64,000 nucleotides of DNA from UBA2219 sp964612075 (GTDB taxonomy: Bacteria > Desulfobacterota > Deferrimicrobia > Deferrimicrobiales > Deferrimicrobiaceae). Under the pieces are notes generated by a model. It was given only the letters and a program-made list of their open reading frames with translations, was not told the origin of the DNA and searched no databases. Of the stretch, positions 1-8,671 are shown piece by piece (within the stretch, counting starts at the first letter, position 1; each line of letters begins with the position of its first letter). Location: assembly GCA_964612075.1 (NCBI GenBank), contig CAZTFC010000002.1, forward strand, positions 37,911 to 101,910, read 5' to 3'. The position numbers and the translations under genes were made by a program.

Positions 1-159
1 GAGAACCCGTTCTCCCTCCTGCCGGAGGCTCCGGAAGGCGGGGCGGCAGGCCTCGCCCTGCAGTCCGCCCGGGTCGCGCTGGAGAAAACGGCGCTCCCCA
101 CCCGGCTGGTCCGGTTCGCGCATCCCGAGGGGCAATGGAAGCTGAGCAACCTCCTGTGA
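1..159 (+). CDS. C-terminal end of an upstream subunit, probably the molybdopterin-type (ActB-like) subunit (partial)
   Basis: Frame 1 is open from the window edge to a TGA at 157-159 and encodes 52 residues ending in KLSNLL. The stop lies 13 bp before the ATG of a four-cluster ferredoxin subunit, so the two are probably one operon. In ACIII and Psr/Phs-type complexes the gene before the ferredoxin and NrfD subunits is usually the Mo-bis-PGD-type catalytic subunit, and this is probably its tail. The assignment rests on position only, because no motif remains in the visible piece. Confidence 0.5.
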   Translation, partial: ENPFSLLPEAPEGGAAGLALQSARVALEKTALPTRLVRFAHPEGQWKLSNLL

Positions 160-172
160 CGGCGGAGACGGC

Positions 173-871
173 ATGAAACACAAGTGGGTGATGGCGATCG
201 ACCTCGACCGGTGCACGGGCTGCGGAGCGTGCGTGGCCGCCTGCGTCGCCGAGAACAACATCCCGACGGTGGGCGAGGCCGAGGCGGGGATGGGCCGGCT
301 CATGCAGTGGATCCGTGTGGCGCGCTACTGGGACGAGGAGCACTCCGGGGCGAACGCCGTGTACCTCCCGGTCCTGTGCATGCAATGCGAGCGCGCCCCC
401 TGCGAGACCGTCTGCCCGGTGTACGCCACCTACCACAACGAAGACGGGCTCAACGCCATGGCCTACAACCGGTGCGTGGGGACCCGCTACTGCGCGAACA
501 ACTGCCCCTATTCGGTGAGGGTCTTCAACTGGCGCGACCATGTCTGGGAGAAGCCGCTCGACGAGCAGCTCTCCCCGGACCTGTCGGTCCGTTCCCGCGG
601 CGTCATGGAAAAGTGCACCTTCTGCATCCAGCGGATCCGCCGCGCGAAGGAAGCGGCGGCGGCGGAAAAACGCCCGATCCGGGACGGCGAGGTCGCGCCG
701 GCGTGCGTGCAGACCTGCCCGCCCGGGGCGCTGCTGTTCGGGGACATCGGAGACCCGGACAGCGAGATCGCCCGGAAGCTCGCCGATCCCCGCCGCTTCC
801 GGCTGATGGAACACCTGGGCACCGAGCCGCGGGTATGGTACCTGAAGCGGCGGAAAGGAGCCGGCCTGTGA
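173..871 (+). CDS. 4Fe-4S ferredoxin-type electron-transfer subunit of an ACIII-/Psr-like complex
   Basis: The 232-aa protein has four cysteine clusters of the DmsB/PsrB/NrfC type. The first is CTGCGAC...C near residues 14-24. The second is CMQCERAPCETVCP at about 69-82. The third is CVGTRYCANNCP near 101-112. The last begins CTFC near 148 and closes with CVQTCP near 177. It should relay electrons between the catalytic subunit and the NrfD membrane subunit. No Tat or Sec signal is visible, so export would depend on a partner subunit. In many ACIII complexes this domain is fused to ActB; here it is a separate gene. Its TGA overlaps the next gene's GTG (GTGA). The ATG follows a GGAGACGG ribosome-binding site. 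Confidence 0.85.
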   Translation: MKHKWVMAIDLDRCTGCGACVAACVAENNIPTVGEAEAGMGRLMQWIRVARYWDEEHSGANAVYLPVLCMQCERAPCETVCPVYATYHNEDGLNAMAYNRCVGTRYCANNCPYSVRVFNWRDHVWEKPLDEQLSPDLSVRSRGVMEKCTFCIQRIRRAKEAAAAEKRPIRDGEVAPACVQTCPPGALLFGDIGDPDSEIARKLADPRRFRLMEHLGTEPRVWYLKRRKGAGL

Positions 872-2259
872 GCGGCGACCACCTGTCGCGCGTCGATCCG
901 GAGGAGCTCTACCGGGACCTTTCCCGGTCCAACCTCCCCCCGACGAAGCGTTGGTACCTTGTCGCCGGGCTTCTCCTCCTGGTCGTCCTCTGGGGCACGG
1001 GCTGCTTCGTCTACATGATGAAGACCGGGATGTGGGTCACCGGCCTCAACCGGCCGGTCATGTGGGGCGTCTTCATCGCAACCTTCGTCTTCTGGATCGG
1101 CCTGTCCCACTCCGGGACGCTGATCTCGGCCATCCTTCGCCTCACGAACGCCACCTGGCGCGCGCCCATCCTGCGAGGCGCGGAGGCGATGACCGCCTTC
1201 ACGCTCATGGTGGGCGGCCTCTTCCCGCTCATCCACATCGGACGCAACTGGCGTTTCTACTACATGATCCCGTACCCGAACTCGCGCGAGCTCTGGCCCA
1301 ACCTGCGGTCTCCGCTGATGTGGGACGCGGTGGCGATCAACACGTACCTCCTGGGGAGCCTCACTTTCCTCTACTTCGGCATGATCCCCGACCTCGCCAT
1401 CGCCAGGGACCGCTCCACGGGCTGGCGGAAGAGGTTCTACTCCGTCCTCGCGCTGGGCTTCCGCGGGTCCCACAGCGAGTGGCGGCGGTACCACATCGCG
1501 TCGACCATCTTCGCGATCCTCATCATCCCGGTGGCCGTCTCGGTCCACTCGATCGTCGGGTGGGATTTCGCGATGGCCAAGGTGCCCGGCTGGCACAGCA
1601 CCATCTTCGCCCCCTATTTCGTGACCGGCGCGATCTTCTCGGGGATCGCCGGCGTGGTGCTCGTCATGGCGGCCCTGCGGAAGGCGTACCGGCTCGAGAG
1701 GGTGCTCACGACGGTCCAGTTCGAGAACCTCGGGAAGCTCCTCTGCGTGATGTCGCTTTTGTGGGGATACTTCTACTTCGCCGAGTTCCTGACGGTCTGG
1801 TACAACCGGAACCCCGAGGAATGGGAGGTCTTCCGCTCCTACGGCGGCCATTACCTGCCGTTGTGGCTGTCGATGGTCGTCTGCAACTTCGTCATCCCGT
1901 TCCCCATGCTGTGCATGCGCAGGGTCCGCCGCTCGGTCCCGGCGCTGTGCTTCGCCTCGTTCCTCGTCGTCATCGGGATGTACGCGGAGCGCGTCCTGAT
2001 CGTCGTGCCGTCGCTGGCGCGCCGCAACGACCCGTTCATCTGGAACAACTATTTCCCGTCCTGGGTGGAGCTCTCCATCCTGGCCGCGGCGCTCGCCATG
2101 TTCCTGCTGCTGTACATCGTCTTCGCCAAGCTGTTCCCGATCGTGGCGGTCAGCGACGTCCAGGAGCGGCTGTTCCAGGCCACGGACCGGGCCGTGGGCC
2201 GCGCGACCGTCGAGACGATCGCGCGCCCGGAAGGCCACGGAGAAGGGGGGCACGGATGA
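868..2259 (+). CDS. NrfD/PsrC-family integral membrane quinol-oxidoreductase subunit (ActC-like)
   Basis: The GTG start at 868 overlaps the preceding stop and gives 463 aa. The protein has about ten hydrophobic segments, beginning with WYLVAGLLLLVVLWGTG and including WGVFIATFVFWIGLSHSGTL and ALAMFLLLYIVFAKLF. The Gly/Ser/His segment after the first helices (GLSHSGTLISAILR) is typical of NrfD proteins. In this family the subunit oxidises or reduces the quinone pool and passes electrons to the ferredoxin subunit. The DUF3341 and cytochrome c genes that follow favour an ACIII-like complex over a polysulfide reductase. An earlier in-frame ATG lies inside the ferredoxin gene and was not used. Confidence 0.85.
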   Translation: MSGDHLSRVDPEELYRDLSRSNLPPTKRWYLVAGLLLLVVLWGTGCFVYMMKTGMWVTGLNRPVMWGVFIATFVFWIGLSHSGTLISAILRLTNATWRAPILRGAEAMTAFTLMVGGLFPLIHIGRNWRFYYMIPYPNSRELWPNLRSPLMWDAVAINTYLLGSLTFLYFGMIPDLAIARDRSTGWRKRFYSVLALGFRGSHSEWRRYHIASTIFAILIIPVAVSVHSIVGWDFAMAKVPGWHSTIFAPYFVTGAIFSGIAGVVLVMAALRKAYRLERVLTTVQFENLGKLLCVMSLLWGYFYFAEFLTVWYNRNPEEWEVFRSYGGHYLPLWLSMVVCNFVIPFPMLCMRRVRRSVPALCFASFLVVIGMYAERVLIVVPSLARRNDPFIWNNYFPSWVELSILAAALAMFLLLYIVFAKLFPIVAVSDVQERLFQATDRAVGRATVETIARPEGHGEGGHG

Positions 2260-2780
2260 GCGGCGTCGTGGTGGTCGGCCTGTTCGAAAGCGTCGAGAAG
2301 GCGGCCTCCGCGGGCGACGCCTTGCGGGCGCTGCCGCTGCCCGAAGAGAGGATCACGTGCATCTCTTCGTTCCCGCTTCCGGACGGCGCCGTCTGCCGGG
2401 ACACCCGCCCGATCCGGTTCCCCCGGTTCACCCTCCTGGGGTGGTTCCTCGGCTTGTTCGCCGGGCTCGCGCTCGCCCTGGCGACGTACCTCCTCTACCC
2501 GCTCATCACCGGGGGGAAGGCGATCATCTCCGTCCCGCCGACCCTCATCGTCGCCTACGAAGTCGCGATGCTCGGCGCGCTGATCGGCACCGCGGCGGCC
2601 GGCTTCCGCGAGATGGGGCTCTTGCGGTTCCGCACGAAGACCGTCCACGACCCGAGGATCCAGGACGGCCGGATCCTCGTCTGCGCCACCGTCGCGACCG
2701 GGGACGAGGAGCGCGCGGCGATCGATGCGCTGTCCGCCGCGGGAGGCGCCGACGTGCGGGCGGAGGAAGGGACGATATGA
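2256..2780 (+). CDS. DUF3341 membrane protein, ActD-like subunit of alternative complex III
   Basis: The 174-aa protein starts at an ATG that overlaps the NrfD stop (ATGA). It has a soluble N-terminal alpha/beta part (residues 1-60), two central transmembrane helices (LGWFLGLFAGLALALATYLL and a second near residues 95-115), and a soluble C-terminal tail. This is the DUF3341/ActD pattern. ActD is a structural subunit of alternative complex III in Rhodothermus and Flavobacterium and has no known cofactor. Its place between NrfD and a monohaem lipoprotein cytochrome is the strongest evidence that the module is ACIII-like. Confidence 0.8.
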   Translation: MSGVVVVGLFESVEKAASAGDALRALPLPEERITCISSFPLPDGAVCRDTRPIRFPRFTLLGWFLGLFAGLALALATYLLYPLITGGKAIISVPPTLIVAYEVAMLGALIGTAAAGFREMGLLRFRTKTVHDPRIQDGRILVCATVATGDEERAAIDALSAAGGADVRAEEGTI

Positions 2781-3280
2781 AACGGACCTTCCCCTCCCCC
2801 GCCGCCCTTCTCCTGGCCGTCGCGCTGGCCGCGTCGTCGTTCGCCGGGTGCGAGAAGCTCGACCGGGACATGTACGACAACCCGGCCTTCCGCCCCCAGG
2901 AGGAGCCGGTCCGCCTTCCCCCCGAAGGTTCCGTGCCCACCAAGGGGTCGGGACGCGTCCCCCTGCCGGGAACCCCGGCGGCGGCGGCAGCCGGGAACCC
3001 GGAACGGATGGACGATTCCGCGCGGATCCGGGGAAAGGAGCTCTACGGCATCCATTGCGCCCCGTGCCACGGCCTCTCGGGCAAGGGGGACGGACGCGTC
3101 GCGGGGAAATTCGTCCCGACGCCCGCCGACATCTCCGCCGGAGCCGGCGGGATCCACCCCCCCGCGGGCGAACGGTTCTCCGTCCTCACCCACGGGAAAA
3201 ACGGCATGCCCGCCTTCCGTTACGACCTCACCGAGCGGGAGCGGTGGCTTGTGGCGGCCCACGTCGAAACGCTGAAATAA
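2777..3280 (+). CDS. Monohaem c-type cytochrome lipoprotein, ActE-like
   Basis: The 167-aa protein begins at an ATG overlapping the DUF3341 stop. It has a lipoprotein signal with lipobox SFAGC (Cys25), a low-complexity linker, one CAPCH haem-binding motif (94-98) and a likely Met ligand in GMPAF near the C-terminus. The MYDNPAFRPQEEP segment after the lipobox resembles the N-terminal part of ActE cytochromes. It should sit on the outer face of the inner membrane and pass electrons from the quinol-oxidising core to a periplasmic carrier or terminal oxidase. No second NrfD (ActF) follows; the next gene is unrelated. Confidence 0.82.
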   Translation: MKRTFPSPAALLLAVALAASSFAGCEKLDRDMYDNPAFRPQEEPVRLPPEGSVPTKGSGRVPLPGTPAAAAAGNPERMDDSARIRGKELYGIHCAPCHGLSGKGDGRVAGKFVPTPADISAGAGGIHPPAGERFSVLTHGKNGMPAFRYDLTERERWLVAAHVETLK

Positions 3281-3290
3281 GGGTCGCGCG

Positions 3291-4022
3291 ATGTGCCGGA
3301 TGATCGCCTTTGCCTCTTCCTCGCCGGAGAACGCCTCCCCCTATCTCGCCCACCTCGCGCGGCTCTGCGAGCGCGGGAACCTCGTGGCGGGCTGGGAGAA
3401 GCACTCCGGGGGGAACCACCCGGACGGCTGGGGGGTCGCCTGGCGCGAGGGGGACGAGATCCGCTGCGTCCGCAGCGGGAAGCCGGCCTCGGCCGACCCG
3501 CTCCTTTCGGAGCTTCGCGTGCGGACCGACCGGTTCATCGGGCACGTCCGGTTCGCCTCGGACCCCGCGACGGTCCACGCAGGGAATTCCCACCCCTTCC
3601 TCGCCGCGGGAATCGCCCTCGCCCACAACGGGACGTTCCGTGGAAGGATCGGCGAAGAGGCGGACGCGCGGCGCGTCAGCGACTCGCTGGTGTTCCTGGA
3701 GCGGCTGGCCGAACGGTGGAAGGAACGCACGCCTGGGGGGCTGGCGGAGGTCCTGCGGGAGATGCTTTCCGACGGCCCGCTGGTGGGGAAATACTCCGCA
3801 GCGAACCTGCTGATCGCCGCGGGAGACCGGCTTTTCGCGCTCCGGCGCTTCCGGAGGCATCCGGAATACTACACGCTTTACGCCGCGGAGAGGAACGGGG
3901 CCCGGATCGTGTCGAGCCAGCCGCTCGACGAAGGGAAGGGGTGGCGGCTGCTCGAGGACGGCGAGCTGCTCGACCTGGTCTCGGGCGAGTCGATCTCCGT
4001 CGTATCGCCCGGCGCCCCTTGA
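3291..4022 (+). CDS. Class II glutamine amidotransferase (YafJ/EgtC-like)
   Basis: The 243-aa protein begins Met-Cys, so removal of Met would expose the Ntn-type nucleophile Cys2. Family motifs are NHPDGWGVAW (about 41-50), GHVRFAS (about 84-90), NSHPF (about 98-102) and AHNGTF (about 109-114). It is a stand-alone glutaminase-type domain with no synthetase domain. Related proteins include YafJ and the ergothioneine enzyme EgtC, but no other ergothioneine gene is visible, so the acceptor is unknown. It begins 10 bp after the cytochrome gene and may be co-transcribed. Confidence 0.85.
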   Translation: MCRMIAFASSSPENASPYLAHLARLCERGNLVAGWEKHSGGNHPDGWGVAWREGDEIRCVRSGKPASADPLLSELRVRTDRFIGHVRFASDPATVHAGNSHPFLAAGIALAHNGTFRGRIGEEADARRVSDSLVFLERLAERWKERTPGGLAEVLREMLSDGPLVGKYSAANLLIAAGDRLFALRRFRRHPEYYTLYAAERNGARIVSSQPLDEGKGWRLLEDGELLDLVSGESISVVSPGAP

Positions 4023-4050
4023 AGGGCGGACGTCCCCGCCCCGGCGGCCG

Positions 4051-4320
4051 TCAATTCTTTTTGGAATGCTTCGCGAGGTCCTCGGCGACCTCGCCGACGG
4101 TCTGCTTCATGAAGCGATCGGCCGCCTTTTTCGCGGAATCCCCGGGGGAAGGCATCTTGGACACCCAGTTCGCCCCCTTCCGGATGAAACCGCCGGCGCC
4201 TCCCACCTGCCGCACGACCGGGCGGCCGCAGTGGGGGCACTTCTCCAGCGGGGGATCCGATATCCGCTGCTCCTTCTCGAACTCCCCGCATTCGGGGCAC
4301 CTGTATTCGTAGACCGGCAA
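4051..4320 (-). CDS. FmdB-family zinc-ribbon protein
   Basis: The 89-aa protein begins MPVYEYRCPECG and has a second CPHCG pair at about residues 28-32, forming the small zinc ribbon of the FmdB family (putative regulatory proteins). A basic, Lys-rich tail follows. It converges on the amidotransferase gene and diverges from the metallophosphoesterase gene, with a short AT-richer promoter zone at 4321-4400. The function of the family is not established. Confidence 0.8.
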   Translation of the reverse strand: MPVYEYRCPECGEFEKEQRISDPPLEKCPHCGRPVVRQVGGAGGFIRKGANWVSKMPSPGDSAKKAADRFMKQTVGEVAEDLAKHSKKN

Positions 4321-4400
4321 CTCTTCCTCCCCCGCAACCTTTTCCTTACCCGATTATCTCATAATGGAGGAACCTGTTTTTTTAAGAGAGGTGGCGCATT

Positions 4401-5540
4401 TTGAGCCTGTTCCTGCTGACCTTCCTGCTGGTCTACGGATCCGTGCACGCGTACGTCTTCCTGAAGGCGAAGTCCGCGCTCGCCTTCGGCTGGGGGGCGG
4501 GGCTGCCGCTCCTCGCGGTCCTTTCGCTCCTCGTGGCCGCGCCGATCCTCACGCACCTGCTGGCGCGCGAGGGGCACGAAAGCGAGGCCCGGCTGCTCGC
4601 CTTCGCGGGATATGCCTGGATGGGGTTCGTCTTCTTCCTCTTCTGGCTGAGCCTCGCCGCGGACGCCTTGCGCTTCCTTTCCTGGGCCGCGGGTCGCGCG
4701 GGCATTCCCGGGCCCGATGCGTCGATCCTCGGCGGCAAGGCCGCGTTTCTCGGCGCCGCGGGGCTGGCGCTCGCCCTGTCGGCGTACGCGACCTTCGAGG
4801 CCTCGCGCATCGAGGTGGTGCGCGTGCGGATCGCCACGGACCGGCTCCCGCCGGAGATCCGCCCGGTGCGGATCGCCCAGATCTCCGACCTCCACCTCGG
4901 CCTCCTCCACCGCAACGGGAAAGCGAGCCGGGTCGCCGCGATCGTCGCCCGCGAGCGCCCGGACATCCTCGTCTCCACGGGAGACCTGGTGGACGGGGAG
5001 CTCGACCATATCAACGGGTTGTCGGAGACCTTCCGGAACCTCCACGCGCCGATGGGGAAATACGCCGTCACCGGCAACCACGAATACTACCGGGGGCTGC
5101 GGCAGTCGATCGAATTCACCCGGAAGGCCGGGTTCACGGTCTTGAGGAACGAGTCCGCCGTCGCCGGCGGCGCGGTCCGGATCGTCGGCGTGGACGACCC
5201 GGCCCAGGACCGGCTCGGGGACCGCGGCAGGCCCGCCGAGGCCGACGTGCTGGGAGACCGCGCGGACGGCCGGTTCACGGTCCTCCTGAAGCACCGCCCG
5301 ACGATCGACCCGGGATCGGCGGGGAAGTTCGACCTGCAGCTTTCCGGGCACACCCACCACGGGCAGATTTTCCCGTTCCAACTCCTCACGCGGCTGGTCT
5401 ATCCTCTTCTTGGGGGGGACCACGTCGTGCCGGGCGGCGGGACGCTCCACGTCAGCCGAGGGACGGGGACCTGGGGGCCGCCGATGCGCCTGCTCGCCCG
5501 GCCGGAGATCACGATCATCGACCTGGAGGGATCCCGATGA
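4401..5540 (+). CDS. Membrane-anchored calcineurin-like metallophosphoesterase
   Basis: The 379-aa protein starts at a TTG preceded by AAGAGAGG at a normal spacing. About 140 residues of N-terminal membrane segments (roughly four helices) precede a metallophosphoesterase domain. The domain has the full metal-ligand set: ISDLHLG near 164, GDLVDG near 196, GNHEYY near 224 and SGHTHHGQ near 315. This layout matches the YkuE/YaeI-like family, whose substrates are probably phospholipids or nucleotides. The stop overlaps the start of a second metallophosphoesterase (ATGA), so the two are co-translated. Confidence 0.85.
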   Translation: MSLFLLTFLLVYGSVHAYVFLKAKSALAFGWGAGLPLLAVLSLLVAAPILTHLLAREGHESEARLLAFAGYAWMGFVFFLFWLSLAADALRFLSWAAGRAGIPGPDASILGGKAAFLGAAGLALALSAYATFEASRIEVVRVRIATDRLPPEIRPVRIAQISDLHLGLLHRNGKASRVAAIVARERPDILVSTGDLVDGELDHINGLSETFRNLHAPMGKYAVTGNHEYYRGLRQSIEFTRKAGFTVLRNESAVAGGAVRIVGVDDPAQDRLGDRGRPAEADVLGDRADGRFTVLLKHRPTIDPGSAGKFDLQLSGHTHHGQIFPFQLLTRLVYPLLGGDHVVPGGGTLHVSRGTGTWGPPMRLLARPEITIIDLEGSR

Positions 5541-6370
5541 GACCGTTCCTCTTCGTCACCGATCTGCACGGCCACCGGAAGAAGTACGAGCGGACCCTCT
5601 CGCATGCGCAGCAGGTCGGCGCCGGACTCGTGGTCAACGGGGGCGACATCTGCCCCTCCGGGCACCGGCACGAGGACCAGAAGCGGTTCTACGAGGAATT
5701 CCTGGGACCCCACCTCGCCCGGTACCAGGAGGCGGGGATCCGGTACCTCACGCTCACGGGCAACGACGACCTGGAAGCTTTCGACGGGCTCCTCGAAGCG
5801 ATCTGCGGAAAAACGCCGATCGCGACGCACCTCTCCCGTCGGATGGTCGAGGTCGACGGGTTCCATTTCATCGGACTGGACCTGGTGACCGATTTCCCGT
5901 TCCGTCTGAAGGACCGCGCACGGAAGGACTCGGCGGGGCACGTCTTCGGGAGCCAGTTCGGCCGCGGCGTCCTCTCCACGCCCGACGGCTTCCGGGAGAT
6001 CCCCGACTGGCCGGCATACGCCGGAACGCTGCCCACCATCGAGCAGGAGCTCGATGCGCTCCCCGCTCCGCCGGACCCGGCGCGGGCGGTGTACGTCCTC
6101 CACGGCCCCCCGTCCGGCGCCGGGCTCGACAGGATCCGCGGCGGCGCGGGCGTCGGCTCCGCCGCGACGCGCGACTTCCTTTCCCGCGTCCAGCCGCTTC
6201 TGTCCCTCCACGGCCACATCCATGAATCGTTCGAGGAATCCGGGGTGTGGAAGACGAAGATCGGTCGCACCGTCTGCATCCAGCCGGGGCAATCGGCGGA
6301 GGAGCTCGTCGTCGTGACCGGGAGCCTCGACGACATGTCCTTCCAGCGGAAGCTGCTCCCGGTCAGGTAG
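5537..6370 (+). CDS. Soluble metallophosphoesterase
   Basis: The 277-aa protein starts at an ATG inside the preceding stop. Motifs run TDLHGH (8-13), NGGDI (about 34-38), GNDD (about 73-76), LHGPPSG (about 191-197) and LHGHIHE (about 223-229). This is a complete calcineurin-like active site. There is no signal peptide or membrane segment, so it is cytoplasmic, unlike its neighbour. It resembles the serine/threonine phosphatase-like metallophosphoesterases, but the substrate is not predictable. Confidence 0.8.
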   Translation: MRPFLFVTDLHGHRKKYERTLSHAQQVGAGLVVNGGDICPSGHRHEDQKRFYEEFLGPHLARYQEAGIRYLTLTGNDDLEAFDGLLEAICGKTPIATHLSRRMVEVDGFHFIGLDLVTDFPFRLKDRARKDSAGHVFGSQFGRGVLSTPDGFREIPDWPAYAGTLPTIEQELDALPAPPDPARAVYVLHGPPSGAGLDRIRGGAGVGSAATRDFLSRVQPLLSLHGHIHESFEESGVWKTKIGRTVCIQPGQSAEELVVVTGSLDDMSFQRKLLPVR

Positions 6371-6378
6371 GCGCCCCG

Positions 6379-7575
6379 TTGCGGAAAGGGAACGACCGCG
6401 GGAACGCGCATCGGCCGGCCCCTTCGGCGCGGGCCGCGGGGGTCACGATCCCCATCATACCGACCGTCGCGGGATGGACCGCCGAGACCCCCGGGACGAT
6501 CTCCCTGGGGCAGGGCGTGGTCCATTACGGGCCGCCCCGCGCCGCGCTCGACGCGATCCCCGGCTTCCTCGCCGGCTTCCCCCACCACCGGTACGTTCCC
6601 GACGCGGGGCTGCCCGAGCTGCGCAAGGCGTTCGAGGAGAAGCTGAAAGAGGAAAACGGGATCGACGCCCCCCACGAGCGGCGGATCTACGTGACGGCGG
6701 GGGCGAACCAGGGGTTCCTCAACGCGATACTCGCCGTCTGCGACCCCGGCGACGAGGTGATCCTTCCCGTCCCCTACTATTTCAACCACGAGATGGCGAT
6801 CCGCCTCGCCTCCGCCGTGCCGGTCGGCGTGCCGACGGACGACCGGCTCCAGCCGGACCCGGCCGCGATCGAGGCGGCGATCACGGAGCGTACCCGCGCC
6901 GTCGTCACCGTATCGCCGAACAACCCCACCGGCGCGGTCTACCCCGAGGAAACGCTCGCCGCGATCCACCGGCTGTGCGGCGAACGCGGGATATACCACA
7001 TCAGCGACGAGGCGTACGAGTACTTCACCTACGACGGCGCGCGCCACTTCTCCCCCGGGTCGCTGGGCGGCGAGCACTCCATCTCCCTCTACAGCTTCTC
7101 GAAATCCTACGGTATGGCGAGCTGGCGCGTGGGGGTCCTCGTCGCGCCGGAGCACCTGTACGACGACCTGATGAAGATCCAGGACACCGTGGTTGTCTGC
7201 GCGCCCGCCGTCTCGCAGCACCTGGCGCTGCATTCGATGAGGGAAGGGCGGGGGCACTGCGCTTCGCACCTTGCGGGCCTTTCCCGGGTCCGCCGGCTGC
7301 TGCTCGACCGCCTCGAGGGGATCCCCGGCCTGGTGACCGTCCCGCCGGCCCGCGGCGCCTTCTACCTCTTCGCCCGGGTGAACACGGACATGCCCGCGAT
7401 GCGGCTTTCGGAGCGGCTGGTGCGGGAGCACAAGGTCACCGTCACCCCGGGGGAGACGTTCGGGGCCACGGACGGCTGCTGGATGCGGATCTCCTACGGA
7501 AGCCTGCGGGAAGAAACCGCCTCCGAGGGGATCGGCCGCCTGGTCGGCGGGCTCAAGGCGATCCTCGGCCGCTGA
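6379..7575 (+). CDS. Class I/II PLP-dependent aminotransferase
   Basis: A TTG at 6379, eight bases after an AGGTAGG site, gives 398 aa, the normal length for the fold-type I family. No ATG or GTG lies close to the first conserved segment. Motifs include ISLGQGVVHYGPP near residue 38, SPNNPTGAVYP with the cofactor-binding Asn near 178, SDEAYEYF near 213, and SFSKSYGMASWRVG near 240 with the PLP Lys. It is closest in style to aspartate/aromatic aminotransferases. It does not share a pathway with its neighbours, so the amino donor cannot be named. Confidence 0.85.
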   Translation: MRKGNDRGNAHRPAPSARAAGVTIPIIPTVAGWTAETPGTISLGQGVVHYGPPRAALDAIPGFLAGFPHHRYVPDAGLPELRKAFEEKLKEENGIDAPHERRIYVTAGANQGFLNAILAVCDPGDEVILPVPYYFNHEMAIRLASAVPVGVPTDDRLQPDPAAIEAAITERTRAVVTVSPNNPTGAVYPEETLAAIHRLCGERGIYHISDEAYEYFTYDGARHFSPGSLGGEHSISLYSFSKSYGMASWRVGVLVAPEHLYDDLMKIQDTVVVCAPAVSQHLALHSMREGRGHCASHLAGLSRVRRLLLDRLEGIPGLVTVPPARGAFYLFARVNTDMPAMRLSERLVREHKVTVTPGETFGATDGCWMRISYGSLREETASEGIGRLVGGLKAILGR

Positions 7576-7646
7576 CCCGGCGACCTTCCGGGGAAGGCCG
7601 TTGCGTGTACAATGCAGTATCCAGACGCATGGTTCCCGGAGGAACG

Positions 7647-8423
7647 ATGGGACGCACGACCTTCGCCGCCCTTTCCTTATTCCTGGTGACCGCCGTGGCG
7701 GCCCCGGATCGCGCGTGGTCCTTCGGGAACGGCGACCCCGCGAGGAATTCCTGCGCCGCCTGCCACACCCTCTCCCGGGATGAGGCGGCCGCGCTCCTGC
7801 GGGGGATCGCGGACAACGTCACGGGGGTCTCCCCCGGCCCGTTCCAGGGGACCTGGGAAGTGGACGTCTCGATCGAGGGCAAGATCTACCCTCTCTACGT
7901 GGACTACTCGAGGAAATACCTGATCCAGGGGCAGCTCATCCGCCTTAAGGACGGCGAGAACATCAGCCGGGCCCGCTTCTCCGACCTGAACCGGGTAGAC
8001 GTCTCATCCATCCCGTTGAAGGACGCCATCGTCCTGGGGAACGCGTCTTCGAAGCGGCGGGTCATCGTCCTGACCGATCCCTCCTGCCCGTATTGCGTCC
8101 GGCTGCACGAGGCGATCAAGGAGGCGGTTCGCAAGGACCCGGAAGCGGCGTTCTACGTCATGCCGTACCCGCGCAACCCGGGCGACAGGCTCACCTACGA
8201 GAGAAGCCTGGCGGCGGTGTGCGACAAGACGGGAAAGGTCCTTGACGACGCATTCGCCGGGAAGAAGGTCCCGCCCCCGACCTGCCAGAGCGACGCGGTG
8301 GACGAGACGATCCGGCTGGCCGAACGGCTCCGCACCCAGGGGACTCCGTCCATGATCCTGCCGGACGGACGCATCGTCACCGGGGCCATGGGGGCCGACG
8401 CGCTGCTTGCCCTGACCCGGTAG
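7647..8423 (+). CDS. Exported DsbC/DsbG-like thioredoxin-fold protein with an N-terminal CxxCH motif
   Basis: The 258-aa protein starts at ATG 7647 with a GGAGGA ribosome-binding site five bases upstream. It has a Sec signal peptide ending near AWS (residues 1-25). A CAACH motif follows at 36-40 in the mature N-terminus. A DsbC-like dimerisation-type domain spans about 50-130, and a thioredoxin fold has the active site CPYC at 147-150 and a cis-Pro in TPSM near 239. It should act on periplasmic disulfides, perhaps in cytochrome c maturation. The CxxCH could bind covalent haem or be a second redox Cys pair; the sequence does not settle which. Confidence 0.8.
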   Translation: MGRTTFAALSLFLVTAVAAPDRAWSFGNGDPARNSCAACHTLSRDEAAALLRGIADNVTGVSPGPFQGTWEVDVSIEGKIYPLYVDYSRKYLIQGQLIRLKDGENISRARFSDLNRVDVSSIPLKDAIVLGNASSKRRVIVLTDPSCPYCVRLHEAIKEAVRKDPEAAFYVMPYPRNPGDRLTYERSLAAVCDKTGKVLDDAFAGKKVPPPTCQSDAVDETIRLAERLRTQGTPSMILPDGRIVTGAMGADALLALTR

Positions 8424-8671
8424 CCGCGGCGGAAAGAGTATAGACTCCATTAAAAATTACATGAGTGTTATTCATTCCGTTGCCCGGAAAGATCTGTATC
8501 GGCTGATTTCCGCCCGAATATAACACCTCCCTTTTTTTGCCGGCCTGTTTTTTCATTGTAATCCGATTATATAGCCCTCCGTCGTTCGCAGGAATCAGTC
8601 TCGGCACGATTATTGATTCAGTGGACCGGCAAGGATCCTTTGCAGGGAAGCGAAGGACCGGGAGGGACGAG
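8424..8671 (+). other. AT-richer intergenic region upstream of the lipoprotein/Ig-repeat gene pair
   Basis: These 248 bases are clearly richer in A and T than their surroundings, with several T-tracts (for example near 8531-8537 and 8549-8555). No gene is supported. The region probably holds the promoter of the two exported-protein genes that follow. The start at 8672 was chosen because it gives a clean lipoprotein signal and follows a GGGAGGGACG purine tract. Confidence 0.5.

Noticed and set aside
184..2259. A possible ferredoxin-NrfD fusion in frame 1
   Set aside because: The first 684 bases read the ferredoxin gene in the wrong frame. The cysteine clusters are in the other frame, and NrfD starts at GTG 868.
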